Positions 46,387 through 55,930 of a stretch of 64,000 bases of DNA are shown here, piece after piece (within the stretch, counting starts at the first letter, position 1; each line of letters begins with the position of its first letter). A program made the position numbers and the translations under genes. The notes beneath the pieces were generated by a model. The model was not told where the DNA came from and searched no databases. It was given only the letters and a program-made list of their open reading frames with translations. Source of the DNA: CAYNUJ01 sp964573255 (GTDB taxonomy: Bacteria; Bacteroidota; Ignavibacteria; Ignavibacteriales; Melioribacteraceae); assembly GCA_964573255.1 (NCBI GenBank), contig CAZNJB010000005.1, positions 55,120-119,119 of the forward strand, written 5' to 3'.

Positions 46387-48954
46387 CTATTTTAGCAGAA
46401 GCATTTTCTTTTGCTCAAGTAAATTGCCAGCTTGCAATTGATAAATATAAATCCCGCTGGAAAGATGTTGAGCGTTAAATACAACTGCATATTCACCGGG
46501 AGATTTTTCCTCTTTAATTAAGGTTGCAATTTCCTTACCGAGCAGATCGAATACTTTAAGTTCCACAAATACAGGACGATCATTTAAAGATGAGATTCTA
46601 TATTTAATAGTTGTTGTTGGGTTAAAAGGATTCGGATAATTTTGATAAAGTTTAAAAGATTCAGGGGAGGAAATATTTTCATTTACGCTAACAGCAATAT
46701 CGGGTAATTGAATTTCGTATACACCGTTTCCATGAGTTGCTGCTTTCATAGTATTGGAGCTTTCGGTGATTTGCAATGATTTTATAATAACTCCTTCTGG
46801 CAGACCATTGCTTAGAACACTCCAAGTCTCGCCCGAATTGGTACTCACAAATACGCCTACATCAGTTCCGGCAAAAACAGTATTTGAAGAAAGTGGATGA
46901 ATTGCGACCGCGTTTACTGGTACATCCGGTAAGCCTGTAGAAATGTCGATCCAGTTAACACCGGCATCATAACTTTTAAACACATGAGAAGTTCCGTAAC
47001 CGGAAAAACTAACAATAACCATTTCTTCATTCGTTGGCGCAACTCTTATGTCCATAGGATATCTATCGGGTAAATTTCCGGTAACATCTTCCCAAGTAAT
47101 ACCACCGTTTTTGGTTCTGTAAATACCGGCTCTACTATTAACAGGAGCGGTTGCTACGTATACATAATCAGAATTATTTCTAGCAATATCTATTGCAATG
47201 GGAGGATTATCGGATATTGGGTCTCCGTTGTTTGTAACTTTCCAGGAGGAACCTTTATTTGTGGATTTATAAACTATGCTACGTGCGGCATACATAATAT
47301 CCGGATTATCATAAGCCACTGCGTATGGTGCTATAAAGGAAGTTACACCGCCGCTGGGTGGAGTGATATAATTCCAGCTAACACCACGATTGGTTGATTT
47401 TTGTATATTCAATTTCTGCCAAGAACCATAAACAATATTGTTATTTTGTTGATCAATTGCAGCCCAAGAACCGTCTCCTCCAATGGCTCTGTACCAGGCT
47501 AATTCTCCGTCATATATTGCCGTTGCGTTGTCTTGCATTCCGCCAATTGCCCAATTGGAATCTGTAAGCGATGCAGTAAATCCGTTATAAAATTGCTGTG
47601 TTTGGTAACCGCCATTTAAGCCTTCAAATGTTTCTCCGAAATCAGTGGTTCTAAAAACTCCGCCATCGTTACCGAAATAAACGATGTTGGGATTGGTGGG
47701 ATGAACGGCATAAGTATGGTGATCAGCATGTGAATAATTGGAGGGACCTTCAGGACCCCCAAGTGGAGGTTTTCCGAAATACCAGGCGGCCCAATTAGAT
47801 TTTTTACTCAGCGAACTGCCACCGTTTGTGGATTTATAAACATCAACACCTGCGACTAAAATTATATTAGGGTTGTTCCAGTTTGCAACTACAATATGAG
47901 CAAACCAGCCTTGGTAGGTAGCATAATCGACTGTGTTTACAACGGTCCAGCTGTCGCCAAAATCCGTTGTTTTGCAGAGCCAAGTTCCGGCTCCGCTCCA
48001 ATATCCATTACCGATGCTGGCGTAAATTAGATTCGGATCGGAGGGAATAGCAGAGAAAATGACTTTACCGCCATAAACAGATGGAAGATTACTGGTTAAC
48101 TTTTCCCACTCGGAACCTGCGTTATAAGTCCGGTAAATACCGTGACCTGGACTTTTCATATTTCCGCATGCGGCGATTATTTTATTTGTATCAACACTAT
48201 TGATTATTATATCTGTTGTCATTAAAGTATCGAGAATATTTGTCCAAGTCTGGCCTGAATTAAAAGACCGGAATACTCCTTCAGTTGTACCAGCGTAAAT
48301 AGTATTTGGGTTCATTGGGTTGAATTTAAGAACCATTATTCCGCGGCTGTCTTCATAACTCCAATCCAGACTCTTACTCCAGGTTAAGCCACCGTCGGTA
48401 GTTTTAAGAATTCCCATTCCGTAAGAACCACGAGTTTCTCTCACGGCAACTCCGCCTTCGGTTTTTCCGTAATTATAAACTTCGCCGGTACCAATAAAAA
48501 TAGTGTTAGTATCAATAGGATTAATTGTTATTGCTCCAACGGCAAGTATTGGGAATCCTGTGCGGATTCTTTTCCATGCTTGTGCGCCTACACCTGCACT
48601 GTAGCTAACCCAGAGTCCGCCACCTGCAGAGCCCGCATAAATTGTATTAGGATTCAAAGGGTTTATTGCAAGCGCAATGGTTCTACCGCCAAAGTTTTGA
48701 GGACCGATTGGTTTCCAATTATTTTCAAATTTAATGTTAGTTTGTTTTTTGAGTTTTTGTTTTGCTTCAAATGCTTTGTAAAATTTTTCTTCCGGAATTT
48801 TTTCAAACGGATATGCTCTTTCGTAGCTCCATTGCTGTAATGCTTCCAAAGCACCGGATTGATGAGGGATAAAGTGTGGGTCAGTGATTTCATTAAAAAT
48901 AATTAATGATAAAACTGTTGAAATTACTAAGGCGAGTGCAGCAAAGTTTTTCAT
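46387..48954 (-). CDS. BNR/Asp-box repeat protein, T9SS-sorted
   Basis: 855 aa. Signal peptide or anchor at residues 1-20, then about ten Asp-box units of the S/T-x-D/N-x-G-x-T-W kind (K-T-T-D-G-G-L-T-W, R-S-F-N-S-G-Q-T-W, K-S-T-N-R-G-V-S-W, V-S-T-N-S-G-E-T-W), giving a sortilin/sialidase-like beta-propeller. The final ~80 residues are a T9SS sorting domain (N-Y-P-N-P-F-N-P-T-T-T-I-K, L-G-K-E-I-A-T-L, and K-K-M-L-L-L-K). Such proteins are surface or secreted; no glycosidase active site was identified, so it may be an adhesin or scaffold. Confidence 0.9.
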   Translation of the reverse strand: MKNFAALALVISTVLSLIIFNEITDPHFIPHQSGALEALQQWSYERAYPFEKIPEEKFYKAFEAKQKLKKQTNIKFENNWKPIGPQNFGGRTIALAINPLNPNTIYAGSAGGGLWVSYSAGVGAQAWKRIRTGFPILAVGAITINPIDTNTIFIGTGEVYNYGKTEGGVAVRETRGSYGMGILKTTDGGLTWSKSLDWSYEDSRGIMVLKFNPMNPNTIYAGTTEGVFRSFNSGQTWTNILDTLMTTDIIINSVDTNKIIAACGNMKSPGHGIYRTYNAGSEWEKLTSNLPSVYGGKVIFSAIPSDPNLIYASIGNGYWSGAGTWLCKTTDFGDSWTVVNTVDYATYQGWFAHIVVANWNNPNIILVAGVDVYKSTNGGSSLSKKSNWAAWYFGKPPLGGPEGPSNYSHADHHTYAVHPTNPNIVYFGNDGGVFRTTDFGETFEGLNGGYQTQQFYNGFTASLTDSNWAIGGMQDNATAIYDGELAWYRAIGGDGSWAAIDQQNNNIVYGSWQKLNIQKSTNRGVSWNYITPPSGGVTSFIAPYAVAYDNPDIMYAARSIVYKSTNKGSSWKVTNNGDPISDNPPIAIDIARNNSDYVYVATAPVNSRAGIYRTKNGGITWEDVTGNLPDRYPMDIRVAPTNEEMVIVSFSGYGTSHVFKSYDAGVNWIDISTGLPDVPVNAVAIHPLSSNTVFAGTDVGVFVSTNSGETWSVLSNGLPEGVIIKSLQITESSNTMKAATHGNGVYEIQLPDIAVSVNENISSPESFKLYQNYPNPFNPTTTIKYRISSLNDRPVFVELKVFDLLGKEIATLIKEEKSPGEYAVVFNAQHLSSGIYIYQLQAGNLLEQKKMLLLK

Positions 48955-49169
48955 AAATTTCTACTCAAATAATTCAAATAATATTTGAATATAAGTATAG
49001 TTGAAATAAAAGAAAATACGGAAAAAAATAGCCTAGAAACAAAATTAAAATATTCGTGTGAGTCAAAAATTAGATTTAATGAAAAGGCACAAATAACTAT
49101 AATATCGGACATAAAATCATAAATCCGATTTATTTTAACGGCAATATTTAATTATAAAGAAGTAAAATA

Positions 49170-49511
49170 TTATTCTTCGCTAAGCCATTTTTTCCAAGTT
49201 TCCGGATCGTAACCTATTGTAACTTTTCCGCCGTTTCTAACAATCGGAGTTTTCAAAAGAAGCGGATCATTTAACAGTTCCTCTTCCAAGTCGAAAACCA
49301 TATATTCTAAATTACGTTTGCGATATTGCTTGCCTTCTTTATCAATGAGGGATTCTAAATCGATTGTTCTGGTAATGTTATTCAATTCTCCTTTGCTTAG
49401 ACCTTTTACATTCAAATCTTTGAAATGAAACTGAACTCTTCTTTCTTTGAAAAAACGTTCAGCCTTTTGTGTGTCTTTACACTTTTTGGTGCCAATAATT
49501 TGGATATTCAT
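49170..49511 (-). CDS. ArsC/Spx-like thioredoxin-fold protein
   Basis: 113 aa. Opens with I-I-G-T-K-K-C-K-D-T-Q-K-A, where a single cysteine at residue 10 sits in the ArsC active-site position. It ends with the family C-terminal block T-P-I-V-R-N-G-G-K-V-T-I-G-Y. Family members are arsenate reductases or Spx-like RNA-polymerase regulators; Spx normally has C-x2-C, absent here. No ars genes are nearby. The in-frame TTG at 49523 is less likely than ATG 49511. Confidence 0.85.
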   Translation of the reverse strand: MNIQIIGTKKCKDTQKAERFFKERRVQFHFKDLNVKGLSKGELNNITRTIDLESLIDKEGKQYRKRNLEYMVFDLEEELLNDPLLLKTPIVRNGGKVTIGYDPETWKKWLSEE

Positions 49512-49797
49512 TATGATTCCCAAAATTAAACAATCTAAAAAACATTATTAAATCATAAAACGAAGAATAAAAATTTATTTTACGAATTCAAAAATAAATG
49601 ACGTCGATATAGATCTTCGAGTTTTATCATATTCATTTGGATTCTACTATTTCTGAAAAAAATAGTTTAACTTCTCCAAATAGTTGGAATTTCACATCTG
49701 ATAAGTTTCTTTTTATTCATTATATTACTTTTTATATGGCACTCTTTTTGTTAAAATTGTGCTTTGATTTGTTTGAAATAATTGAATTGGTTGGAAA

Positions 49798-51942
49798 ATG
49801 GAAGAAGTAAAACTGAATGAAAAATTAAGTTTGAAAGAAGATTTTGCTCCACCTTCTTACGAAGAATGGAAAGCTAAAGCGGAGGCGGATTTAAAAGGCG
49901 CTCCGTTCGACAAGAAGCTTTTTACACAAACTTATGAAGGAATAACGTTAAAACCCTTATATACAAAAAACGATATTTCAAATCTACCATTTATTAATTC
50001 CATACCCGGATATTCCAAGTATGTTCGTGGCGGTAATGCCTCTGGATATATTTCCGAGCATTGGAAAATAGCACAGAGTATTCCATACGGCTTGGCTGAA
50101 GAATTCAATTCAGCAGTTAAACACGATTTGGCACACGGGCTTACAACAGTTATTTTACCGCTGGATAAAGCCACACGTTTTAATCTCGATGCAGATTATG
50201 CGAAAGTAGGAGAAGTTGGAAAAAACGGAGTTTCCGTTTCGGCATATAAAAGTCTAAACAGAGCATTAGCCGGTATCGATCTGGAAAAATATCCGATTTA
50301 TTGTGAATCGGGCTTTTCCTCGCTGCCGATAACACTTTTATTTCATTCGATTCTAAAAAAAGAAAACCGTGACTTCGGTAAAATAAAGGGCGGTATTACT
50401 TCCGATCCTGTGGAGTTTTTGATGGAATATGGCGAGCTGCCGATTGCACTCGAAAATATATATGATGAAATTGCTGAAACAGTAAATTTAGCGAAGGAAA
50501 AAAATCCCTTATTTAAGACGATAGGTGTTTCAACCTATCATCTCAATAAAGCCGGTGCTTCCGCCGTGCAGGAGATTGCCGTAGCGCTTTCTACTGCGGT
50601 TGAGTACATAAACGCGCTTGCGGAAAGGGGGATTGAAGTTCAGACAATAGCCAACCAAATGAAATTCAAATTCGGCGTGGGATCATTTTATTTTATGGAA
50701 GTAGCTAAATTCCGCGCGTTCAAAATGTTGTGGAATGTAATTCTTAATGAATACGGCGCCGATTCAAAAGCCTTCATTCATGCTAAAACAACGCGATTCA
50801 ATCAAACCAAATACGATCCTTACGTTAATATGCTGCGTACAACCACAGAAGCTTTTTCTGCGGTAATTGGCGGAGTGGACATTTTGGAAACAAATCCATT
50901 CGACGAAATTCTTGGCGAGCCGGAAGAATTCGGCAGAAGAATTGCCCGAAACACACAGATAATATTGAGTGAAGAGTCACATCTTGATAAATTGATTGAT
51001 CCAGCTGGCGGTTCTTTTTATGTTGAATCACTAACCAATGAAATTGCAGAAAAGAGCTGGGGATTATTTAAGGAAATAGAAAGAAAAGGCGGAATTATTA
51101 AGGCGTTGAAAAGTGGTTTTATTCAATCCGAAATTAAGACCCTTGTTGAAAAACGGAAAGTTGATCTTTTTAAAAGAAAAAGTGTATTGGTAGGAACCAA
51201 TAAATACGCGAATCCGAAAGAAACAAAACTTAAAAAACATTCGGTCGACTATAAAGCGATATATGAAAAACGAGCAGATTATTTGAGAAAATTTCGCACA
51301 GAAGAGGAGAACGGCAAACACAAGGAAGTACTTGAAAAATTACAGCACCTGGTTGATAATAAATCCGGAGGTTTGTTTGATATTGCGGTTGACGCATATT
51401 TAAGCGGCGCAACGCTGGGAGAAGTTGCCCGTGCACTTAGAGTGAATGCCGAAGAAGGAATTAAAGTTGAAGCCTTATCTGCGGAACGATTGGCTGAACC
51501 GTTTGAAAAGCTGAGAGAGCTTGCCGAGGAAATTGCATCCAAGCGGGGCGGAAAGCCAAAAGTATTTTTAGTTAATATGGGACCGTTAAAACAGCATAAA
51601 GTCCGTGCGGATTTTTCGCGTGAGTTTTTTGAAGTCGGTGGCTTCGAAGTTATTTATCCAACTGGGTTTGAGAGCACGGATGAAGCCGTAAATTCTGTGC
51701 TTAATTCGAATGCTGATGTTGCCGTGATTTGCTCAACGGATGAGACTTATCCCCAATTGGTTGAACCGATAACAAAAGGGATAAAAACTGCAAGCCAAAT
51801 GAAAGTGGTTTTAGCCGGTTATCCTAAAGATCAAATTGAAATGTACAAACAAGCCGGTGTCGATGAGTTCATCTATTTAGGTGCGAATGCGTATGAAATC
51901 AATTTGAGATTATTGAAGGATGTTAACGAGAAGATCGGATGA
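49798..51942 (+). CDS. mutA: Methylmalonyl-CoA mutase small (beta) subunit
   Basis: 714 aa, paralogue of the large subunit with the same barrel plus Rossmann layout. N-terminal P-S-Y-E-E-W-K-A-K-A-E-A-D-L-K-G-A-P matches small-subunit starts. The barrel lacks the substrate-binding residues of the large subunit, and the C-terminal cobalamin-type domain (about 570-714) lacks the D-x-H-x2-G histidine motif, so it does not bind B12. It stabilises the heterodimer. mutB follows after 286 bases, broken up by a palindromic repeat. No epimerase or MeaB chaperone gene is within the window. Confidence 0.94.
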   Translation: MEEVKLNEKLSLKEDFAPPSYEEWKAKAEADLKGAPFDKKLFTQTYEGITLKPLYTKNDISNLPFINSIPGYSKYVRGGNASGYISEHWKIAQSIPYGLAEEFNSAVKHDLAHGLTTVILPLDKATRFNLDADYAKVGEVGKNGVSVSAYKSLNRALAGIDLEKYPIYCESGFSSLPITLLFHSILKKENRDFGKIKGGITSDPVEFLMEYGELPIALENIYDEIAETVNLAKEKNPLFKTIGVSTYHLNKAGASAVQEIAVALSTAVEYINALAERGIEVQTIANQMKFKFGVGSFYFMEVAKFRAFKMLWNVILNEYGADSKAFIHAKTTRFNQTKYDPYVNMLRTTTEAFSAVIGGVDILETNPFDEILGEPEEFGRRIARNTQIILSEESHLDKLIDPAGGSFYVESLTNEIAEKSWGLFKEIERKGGIIKALKSGFIQSEIKTLVEKRKVDLFKRKSVLVGTNKYANPKETKLKKHSVDYKAIYEKRADYLRKFRTEEENGKHKEVLEKLQHLVDNKSGGLFDIAVDAYLSGATLGEVARALRVNAEEGIKVEALSAERLAEPFEKLRELAEEIASKRGGKPKVFLVNMGPLKQHKVRADFSREFFEVGGFEVIYPTGFESTDEAVNSVLNSNADVAVICSTDETYPQLVEPITKGIKTASQMKVVLAGYPKDQIEMYKQAGVDEFIYLGANAYEINLRLLKDVNEKIG

Positions 51943-52015
51943 TTTTTTATTTAGCTCTTTGAAGAATAATTGGATGTCTTACATAAGGCATGGGTCGTAA
52001 TAATATTAGATGTAT

Positions 52016-52114
52016 GTCATCGCGAGGAGTCCCGCAGAGGCGGGACGACGCGGCGATCTTACCGCATATTTATAGATTGCTTCTGTCGTCGTTTCACTCC
52101 TCCATCGCAATGAC
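52016..52114. repeat. Palindromic interspersed repeat (REP/MITE-like) between mutA and mutB
   Basis: About 99 bp with imperfect terminal inverted repeats (GTCATCGCGAGGAGT left; ACTCC...TCGCAATGAC right), an inner perfect hairpin GTCCCGC-AGAG-GCGGGAC (52029-52046), and a further GACGAC/GTCGTC pair. Its GC content is clearly above the surroundings. The sequence resembles a scattered genomic repeat whose ends read GTCATTGCGAGGAG. Confidence 0.8.
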
Positions 52115-52228
52115 CACGGTATAATTATTTTCATCAATAATTGCTCTTTGGGGATAACAATAAAGTTTAATTTTATCAAAAAATAAAAACAACAAATAAA
52201 ATTGATTTAACATTTTAAAGGACTTAAA

Positions 52229-54409
52229 ATGGGAAAGATAAAGTTTGAAAGCGTGGAATTAAAATTAAATTCACAAAAGTTTTCAAAAGAAGAATGGGAA
52301 AAAAAGTTTGAAGAGGAGACTGGCAAAAAGGTAGAGGACTTTATTTGGGAAACGATGGAGCAAATTCCCGTAAAACCATTATATACGGAAGAGGATATTA
52401 AGGAATGTGAACATATCGATTATCTTTCCGGCATTCCTCCCTATTTGAAGGGACCTTATTCAACTATGTACGTAATGCGTCCTTGGACTATCAGACAGTA
52501 TGCCGGATTTTCCACCGCGGAGGAGAGTAATGCATTTTACAGAAGGAATCTTGCCCAGGGTCAGCGTGGGCTTTCGGTAGCATTCGATCTCGCAACACAC
52601 AGAGGATACGATTCCGATCATCCACGCGTTGTTGGTGATGTTGGTAAAGCGGGTGTGGCAATTGATTCTGTTGAAGATATGAAAATTTTATTCGATCAAA
52701 TCCCGCTCGATAAAATGTCAGTTTCAATGACCATGAACGGTGCGGTTCTTCCGGTTATGGCTTTTTTCATTGTTGCGGCAGAGGAGCAAGGTGTTTCCGC
52801 CGAATTACTTACCGGAACGATACAGAATGATATTCTCAAAGAATACATGGTGCGCAATACCTATATTTATCCCCCGGAGATGAGTATTAGAATCATTGCG
52901 GATATATTCAAGTATACAGCCGAAAATATGCCGAAATTCAACAGCATAAGCATTTCCGGTTATCATATGCAGGAAGCTGGTGCCACTGCCGATCTGGAAA
53001 TGGCTTACACCCTTGCAGATGGATTGGAATATGTGCGGACGGGGATTAAAGCGGGATTGGATATCGATACCTTTGCGCCGCGTCTTTCATTCTTTTGGGC
53101 GCAGGGAATGAATTACTTTATGGAAATTGCAAAAATGCGTGCAGCCCGTTTAATTTGGGCGAAGCTGATTAAGCAATTTAATCCGAAGAATCCGAAATCA
53201 ATGTCGTTAAGAACGCACTCTCAAACTTCGGGATGGAGTCTTGCCGAACAGGATCCGTTTAATAATGTTGTAAGAACCTGCATCGAGGCGATGGCTGCTG
53301 CGTTGGGGCATACTCAATCTCTGCACACAAATTCTCTTGACGAAGCGATTGCACTGCCGACGGATTTTTCCGCACGCATAGCGCGTAATACTCAGTTGTA
53401 CTTGCAAGATGAAACATACATAACAAAGGTTATCGATCCTTGGGGTGGTTCTTATTATGTAGAAGCGTTAACCGATGCTCTCTTGAAAAAAGGGTGGGAA
53501 CACATTCTCGAAATTGAATCCTACGGCGGAATGACAAAAGCGATTGAGGCGGGAATTCCAAAAATGAGAATTGAGGAAGCCGCCGCGCGCCGGCAAGCCA
53601 GAATTGATTCCGGCAAAGAAACCATTGTCGGAGTTAATAAATTCCGCTTGCAAAAAGAAGATTCAATAGAGATATTAGAGGTTGATAATCGTGCAGTTAG
53701 GGAAGCGCAGATAAAAAGATTAAATAAGATTAAATCGGAAAGAAACAACGAAGAAGTGGCTGCTGCATTGGAAGCAATTACAAAATGTGCCGAGACAGGT
53801 GAAGGAAATCTGCTTGCCCTTGCAGTTGAAGCCGCTCGTAAAAGAGCAACTTTGGGCGAAATTTCCGATGCTATTGAGAAAGTAAGCGGGAGATACAAAG
53901 CTGTGACGAGAACAATTTCAGGCGTTTATAAAAGCGAATACGGAAGCGAAGAAGATAAATTATTTGAAGAAGTAAGAAAAATGACGGACGACTTTGCTGA
54001 AAGAGAAGGAAGGCGTCCAAGAATTATGATTGCCAAAATGGGACAGGACGGACACGACCGCGGCGCTAAAGTGGTTGCAACGGCTTATGCTGATATGGGC
54101 TTCGACGTGGATGTGGGTCCTCTATTCCAAACACCAGAAGAAACTGCACGTCAAGCAGTAGAAAATGACGTTCACGTTGTAGGAATGAGTTCGCTTGCTG
54201 CGGGACATAAAACTTTGCTGCCGCAATTGGTGGATGAACTTAAGAAACTCGGAAGAGAAGATATAATTGTTATTGCCGGTGGAGTTATTCCCGCACAGGA
54301 TTATGAATATCTCTATGAACATGGGGCTTCCGCGATTTTCGGTCCCGGTACAAAAATACCCGAAGCGGGAATGAAATTGATGGAATTAATTAACGAGCGC
54401 TTCGGATGA
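52229..54409 (+). CDS. mutB: Methylmalonyl-CoA mutase large (alpha) subunit
   Basis: Adenosylcobalamin enzyme interconverting (R)-methylmalonyl-CoA and succinyl-CoA. 726 aa. The barrel carries the CoA-binding R-P-W-T-I-R-Q-Y-A-G-F-S and S-Q-T-S-G-W-S-L-A-E-Q-D-P. The C-terminal domain (about 590-726) has the B12 motif D-G-H-D-R-G-A-K (D-x-H-x2-G, base-off/His-on). AAAGGA precedes the ATG. Probably cotranscribed with mutA despite the intervening repeat. Supports propionate or odd-chain metabolism or the methylmalonyl route to succinate. Confidence 0.97.
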   Translation: MGKIKFESVELKLNSQKFSKEEWEKKFEEETGKKVEDFIWETMEQIPVKPLYTEEDIKECEHIDYLSGIPPYLKGPYSTMYVMRPWTIRQYAGFSTAEESNAFYRRNLAQGQRGLSVAFDLATHRGYDSDHPRVVGDVGKAGVAIDSVEDMKILFDQIPLDKMSVSMTMNGAVLPVMAFFIVAAEEQGVSAELLTGTIQNDILKEYMVRNTYIYPPEMSIRIIADIFKYTAENMPKFNSISISGYHMQEAGATADLEMAYTLADGLEYVRTGIKAGLDIDTFAPRLSFFWAQGMNYFMEIAKMRAARLIWAKLIKQFNPKNPKSMSLRTHSQTSGWSLAEQDPFNNVVRTCIEAMAAALGHTQSLHTNSLDEAIALPTDFSARIARNTQLYLQDETYITKVIDPWGGSYYVEALTDALLKKGWEHILEIESYGGMTKAIEAGIPKMRIEEAAARRQARIDSGKETIVGVNKFRLQKEDSIEILEVDNRAVREAQIKRLNKIKSERNNEEVAAALEAITKCAETGEGNLLALAVEAARKRATLGEISDAIEKVSGRYKAVTRTISGVYKSEYGSEEDKLFEEVRKMTDDFAEREGRRPRIMIAKMGQDGHDRGAKVVATAYADMGFDVDVGPLFQTPEETARQAVENDVHVVGMSSLAAGHKTLLPQLVDELKKLGREDIIVIAGGVIPAQDYEYLYEHGASAIFGPGTKIPEAGMKLMELINERFG

Positions 54410-54543
54410 GTTTGATGTTCGGATAAATCCTTCGTTTGATTTTACTCTTATTTGGCAGCTGTATTTTGCATATGCTCATATAGCGGAGATGAAAGTTTAA
54501 AGTAAAATTTTCATAAATAAAATTGAAATCAATGCCGGGATAA

Positions 54544-55392
54544 TTACAAGTAAAAACGCATTAATTCTAAGGCTTGATTCATATATCCCCATCCGAAAAG
54601 ATTGGCGTGATTTAATACGTGATATAATTTATAAATCGGTTCCCTGTATTTCCAATCGTCACAAAGCGGGAACGTCTCATTATATGCATTATAAAAATCA
54701 GCATCGAAACCGCCGAATAATTTTGTCATTGCCAAATCGGCTTCGCGGTTGCCATAATAAACAGCAGGATCGATCAAAACCGGATTGCCGTTAGAATCGC
54801 ACATATAATTACCGCTCCAAAGATCACCGTGAAGCAACGCCGGTTTTTCTCCGTCATCGGGAATAATTTCCTCCAATCTATTTTCCAATCCGGAGAATAA
54901 TTTTCTCGCTTCGTCTGAAATGTATCCGTTTCTTTCTGCGAGTTTGAATTGAAACAACAGGCGGTTTTCAAAATAAAATTCACGCCAGTTCTCCTTTTGC
55001 GGCAAATTTTTCTGTTCGGTTGAACCGATAAAATTATTTTCGAAGAACCCGAATTTTTCGGCGGTATATTTATGCTGCAAAGCAAACAAGTGTCCGAAAT
55101 ACTCGAAGAAATCTTTTCTTTTTCGTCCACCTTCAATAAATTCAAGCACCAAATATTCATTATCAAAATAAATTACTTCGGGTACACGAACTGCGTTTGC
55201 CTTTTTTAATTCTTTTAAACCATTTGCTTCATTCTTTAAAATTGAAGAACCGGCGATTTGATAATTTTTAATGAAATAAGTTGTTCCGTCTTCAGCAATT
55301 ACTCTTTGTGAATTTGCTATACAGCCGCCGCTGATAGGGTTAACGGATAAAATTTCCTTTCCCAGTATTTTTGAAATATAATTTTTATCCAT
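54544..55392 (-). CDS. Fructosamine kinase family protein
   Basis: 282 aa aminoglycoside-phosphotransferase-like fold. N-terminal G-G-C-I-A-N-S-Q nucleotide loop, Y-F-I-K-N-Y with the ATP lysine, L-V-L-E-F-I-E-G hinge, and the catalytic loop L-L-H-G-D-L-W-S-G-N-Y followed by D-P-A-V-Y-Y-G-N-R-E. Bacterial members mostly phosphorylate ribulosamine/erythrulosamine on glycated proteins, leading to spontaneous deglycation. It overlaps the phosphatase stop by one base (TAATG), which is a recurring partnership. Confidence 0.92.
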   Translation of the reverse strand: MDKNYISKILGKEILSVNPISGGCIANSQRVIAEDGTTYFIKNYQIAGSSILKNEANGLKELKKANAVRVPEVIYFDNEYLVLEFIEGGRKRKDFFEYFGHLFALQHKYTAEKFGFFENNFIGSTEQKNLPQKENWREFYFENRLLFQFKLAERNGYISDEARKLFSGLENRLEEIIPDDGEKPALLHGDLWSGNYMCDSNGNPVLIDPAVYYGNREADLAMTKLFGGFDADFYNAYNETFPLCDDWKYREPIYKLYHVLNHANLFGWGYMNQALELMRFYL

Positions 55393-55862
55393 TACTGCAA
55401 TTCTTTTTTAATCTTATTTAACAGACCTTTCGAGGAATCTTCCAATATGTCCAATACATTTTCGAATCCTTGCGGTCCGCCGTAATATGGATCGGGCACT
55501 TCTTCATATCCGTTGGAAGAAAAGTCCGTCATCATAAAGATCTTATGACGATATTTCCCCGAGGGATCTAAAGCCAGAATGTCTCTTAAATTATCCCTAT
55601 CCATCACAACGATGTAATCAAAATCTTCGAAATCGGATAATTTGAATTGCCGGGCAATACTTGTTAATTTGTAACCTCTTTTAGAAGCGTGAGCTTTCAT
55701 TCTTGCATCGGCTTCTTCGCCGGCGTGATAACCGATTGTTCCGGCAGAATCTATAAATACTTTATCGCTTAAATTTTCTTTTTCAACTAAAAATTTCATT
55801 ACAGCTTCAGCCGAAGGAGAACGGCATATATTTCCCATACAGACAAATAATATATTAATCAT
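55392..55862 (-). CDS. Low-molecular-weight protein tyrosine phosphatase family
   Basis: 156 aa. Active-site loop C-M-G-N-I-C-R-S (Cys8, Arg14) at the N-terminus and the general-acid Asp in V-P-D-P-Y-Y-G-G near the C-terminus. Members act on phosphotyrosine, phosphoarginine or ketoamine 5-phosphates. Translation coupling to the fructosamine kinase favours a ketoamine-5-phosphatase role, by inference. Confidence 0.94.
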   Translation of the reverse strand: MINILFVCMGNICRSPSAEAVMKFLVEKENLSDKVFIDSAGTIGYHAGEEADARMKAHASKRGYKLTSIARQFKLSDFEDFDYIVVMDRDNLRDILALDPSGKYRHKIFMMTDFSSNGYEEVPDPYYGGPQGFENVLDILEDSSKGLLNKIKKELQ

Positions 55863-55894
55863 TTAGCTTCCTTTTTTAATTATTATTAAATCAC

Positions 55895-55922
55895 GAACCG
55901 CAAAACAAACGCTTTGCGGTTC
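55895..55922 (-). terminator. Hairpin terminator after the M3 peptidase gene
   Basis: GAACCGCAAA (55895-55904) and TTTGCGGTTC (55913-55922) form a perfect 10-bp stem with an 8-base loop, starting 9 bases past the stop. The following minus-strand sequence is only moderately T-rich. Confidence 0.65.
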
Positions 55923-55930
55923 TTAGAAAA

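Noticed and set aside
49524..49797. Cobalamin riboswitch before the methylmalonyl-CoA mutase genes
   Set aside because: No B12-box or multi-stem fold could be found by eye in this AT-rich 274-base leader.
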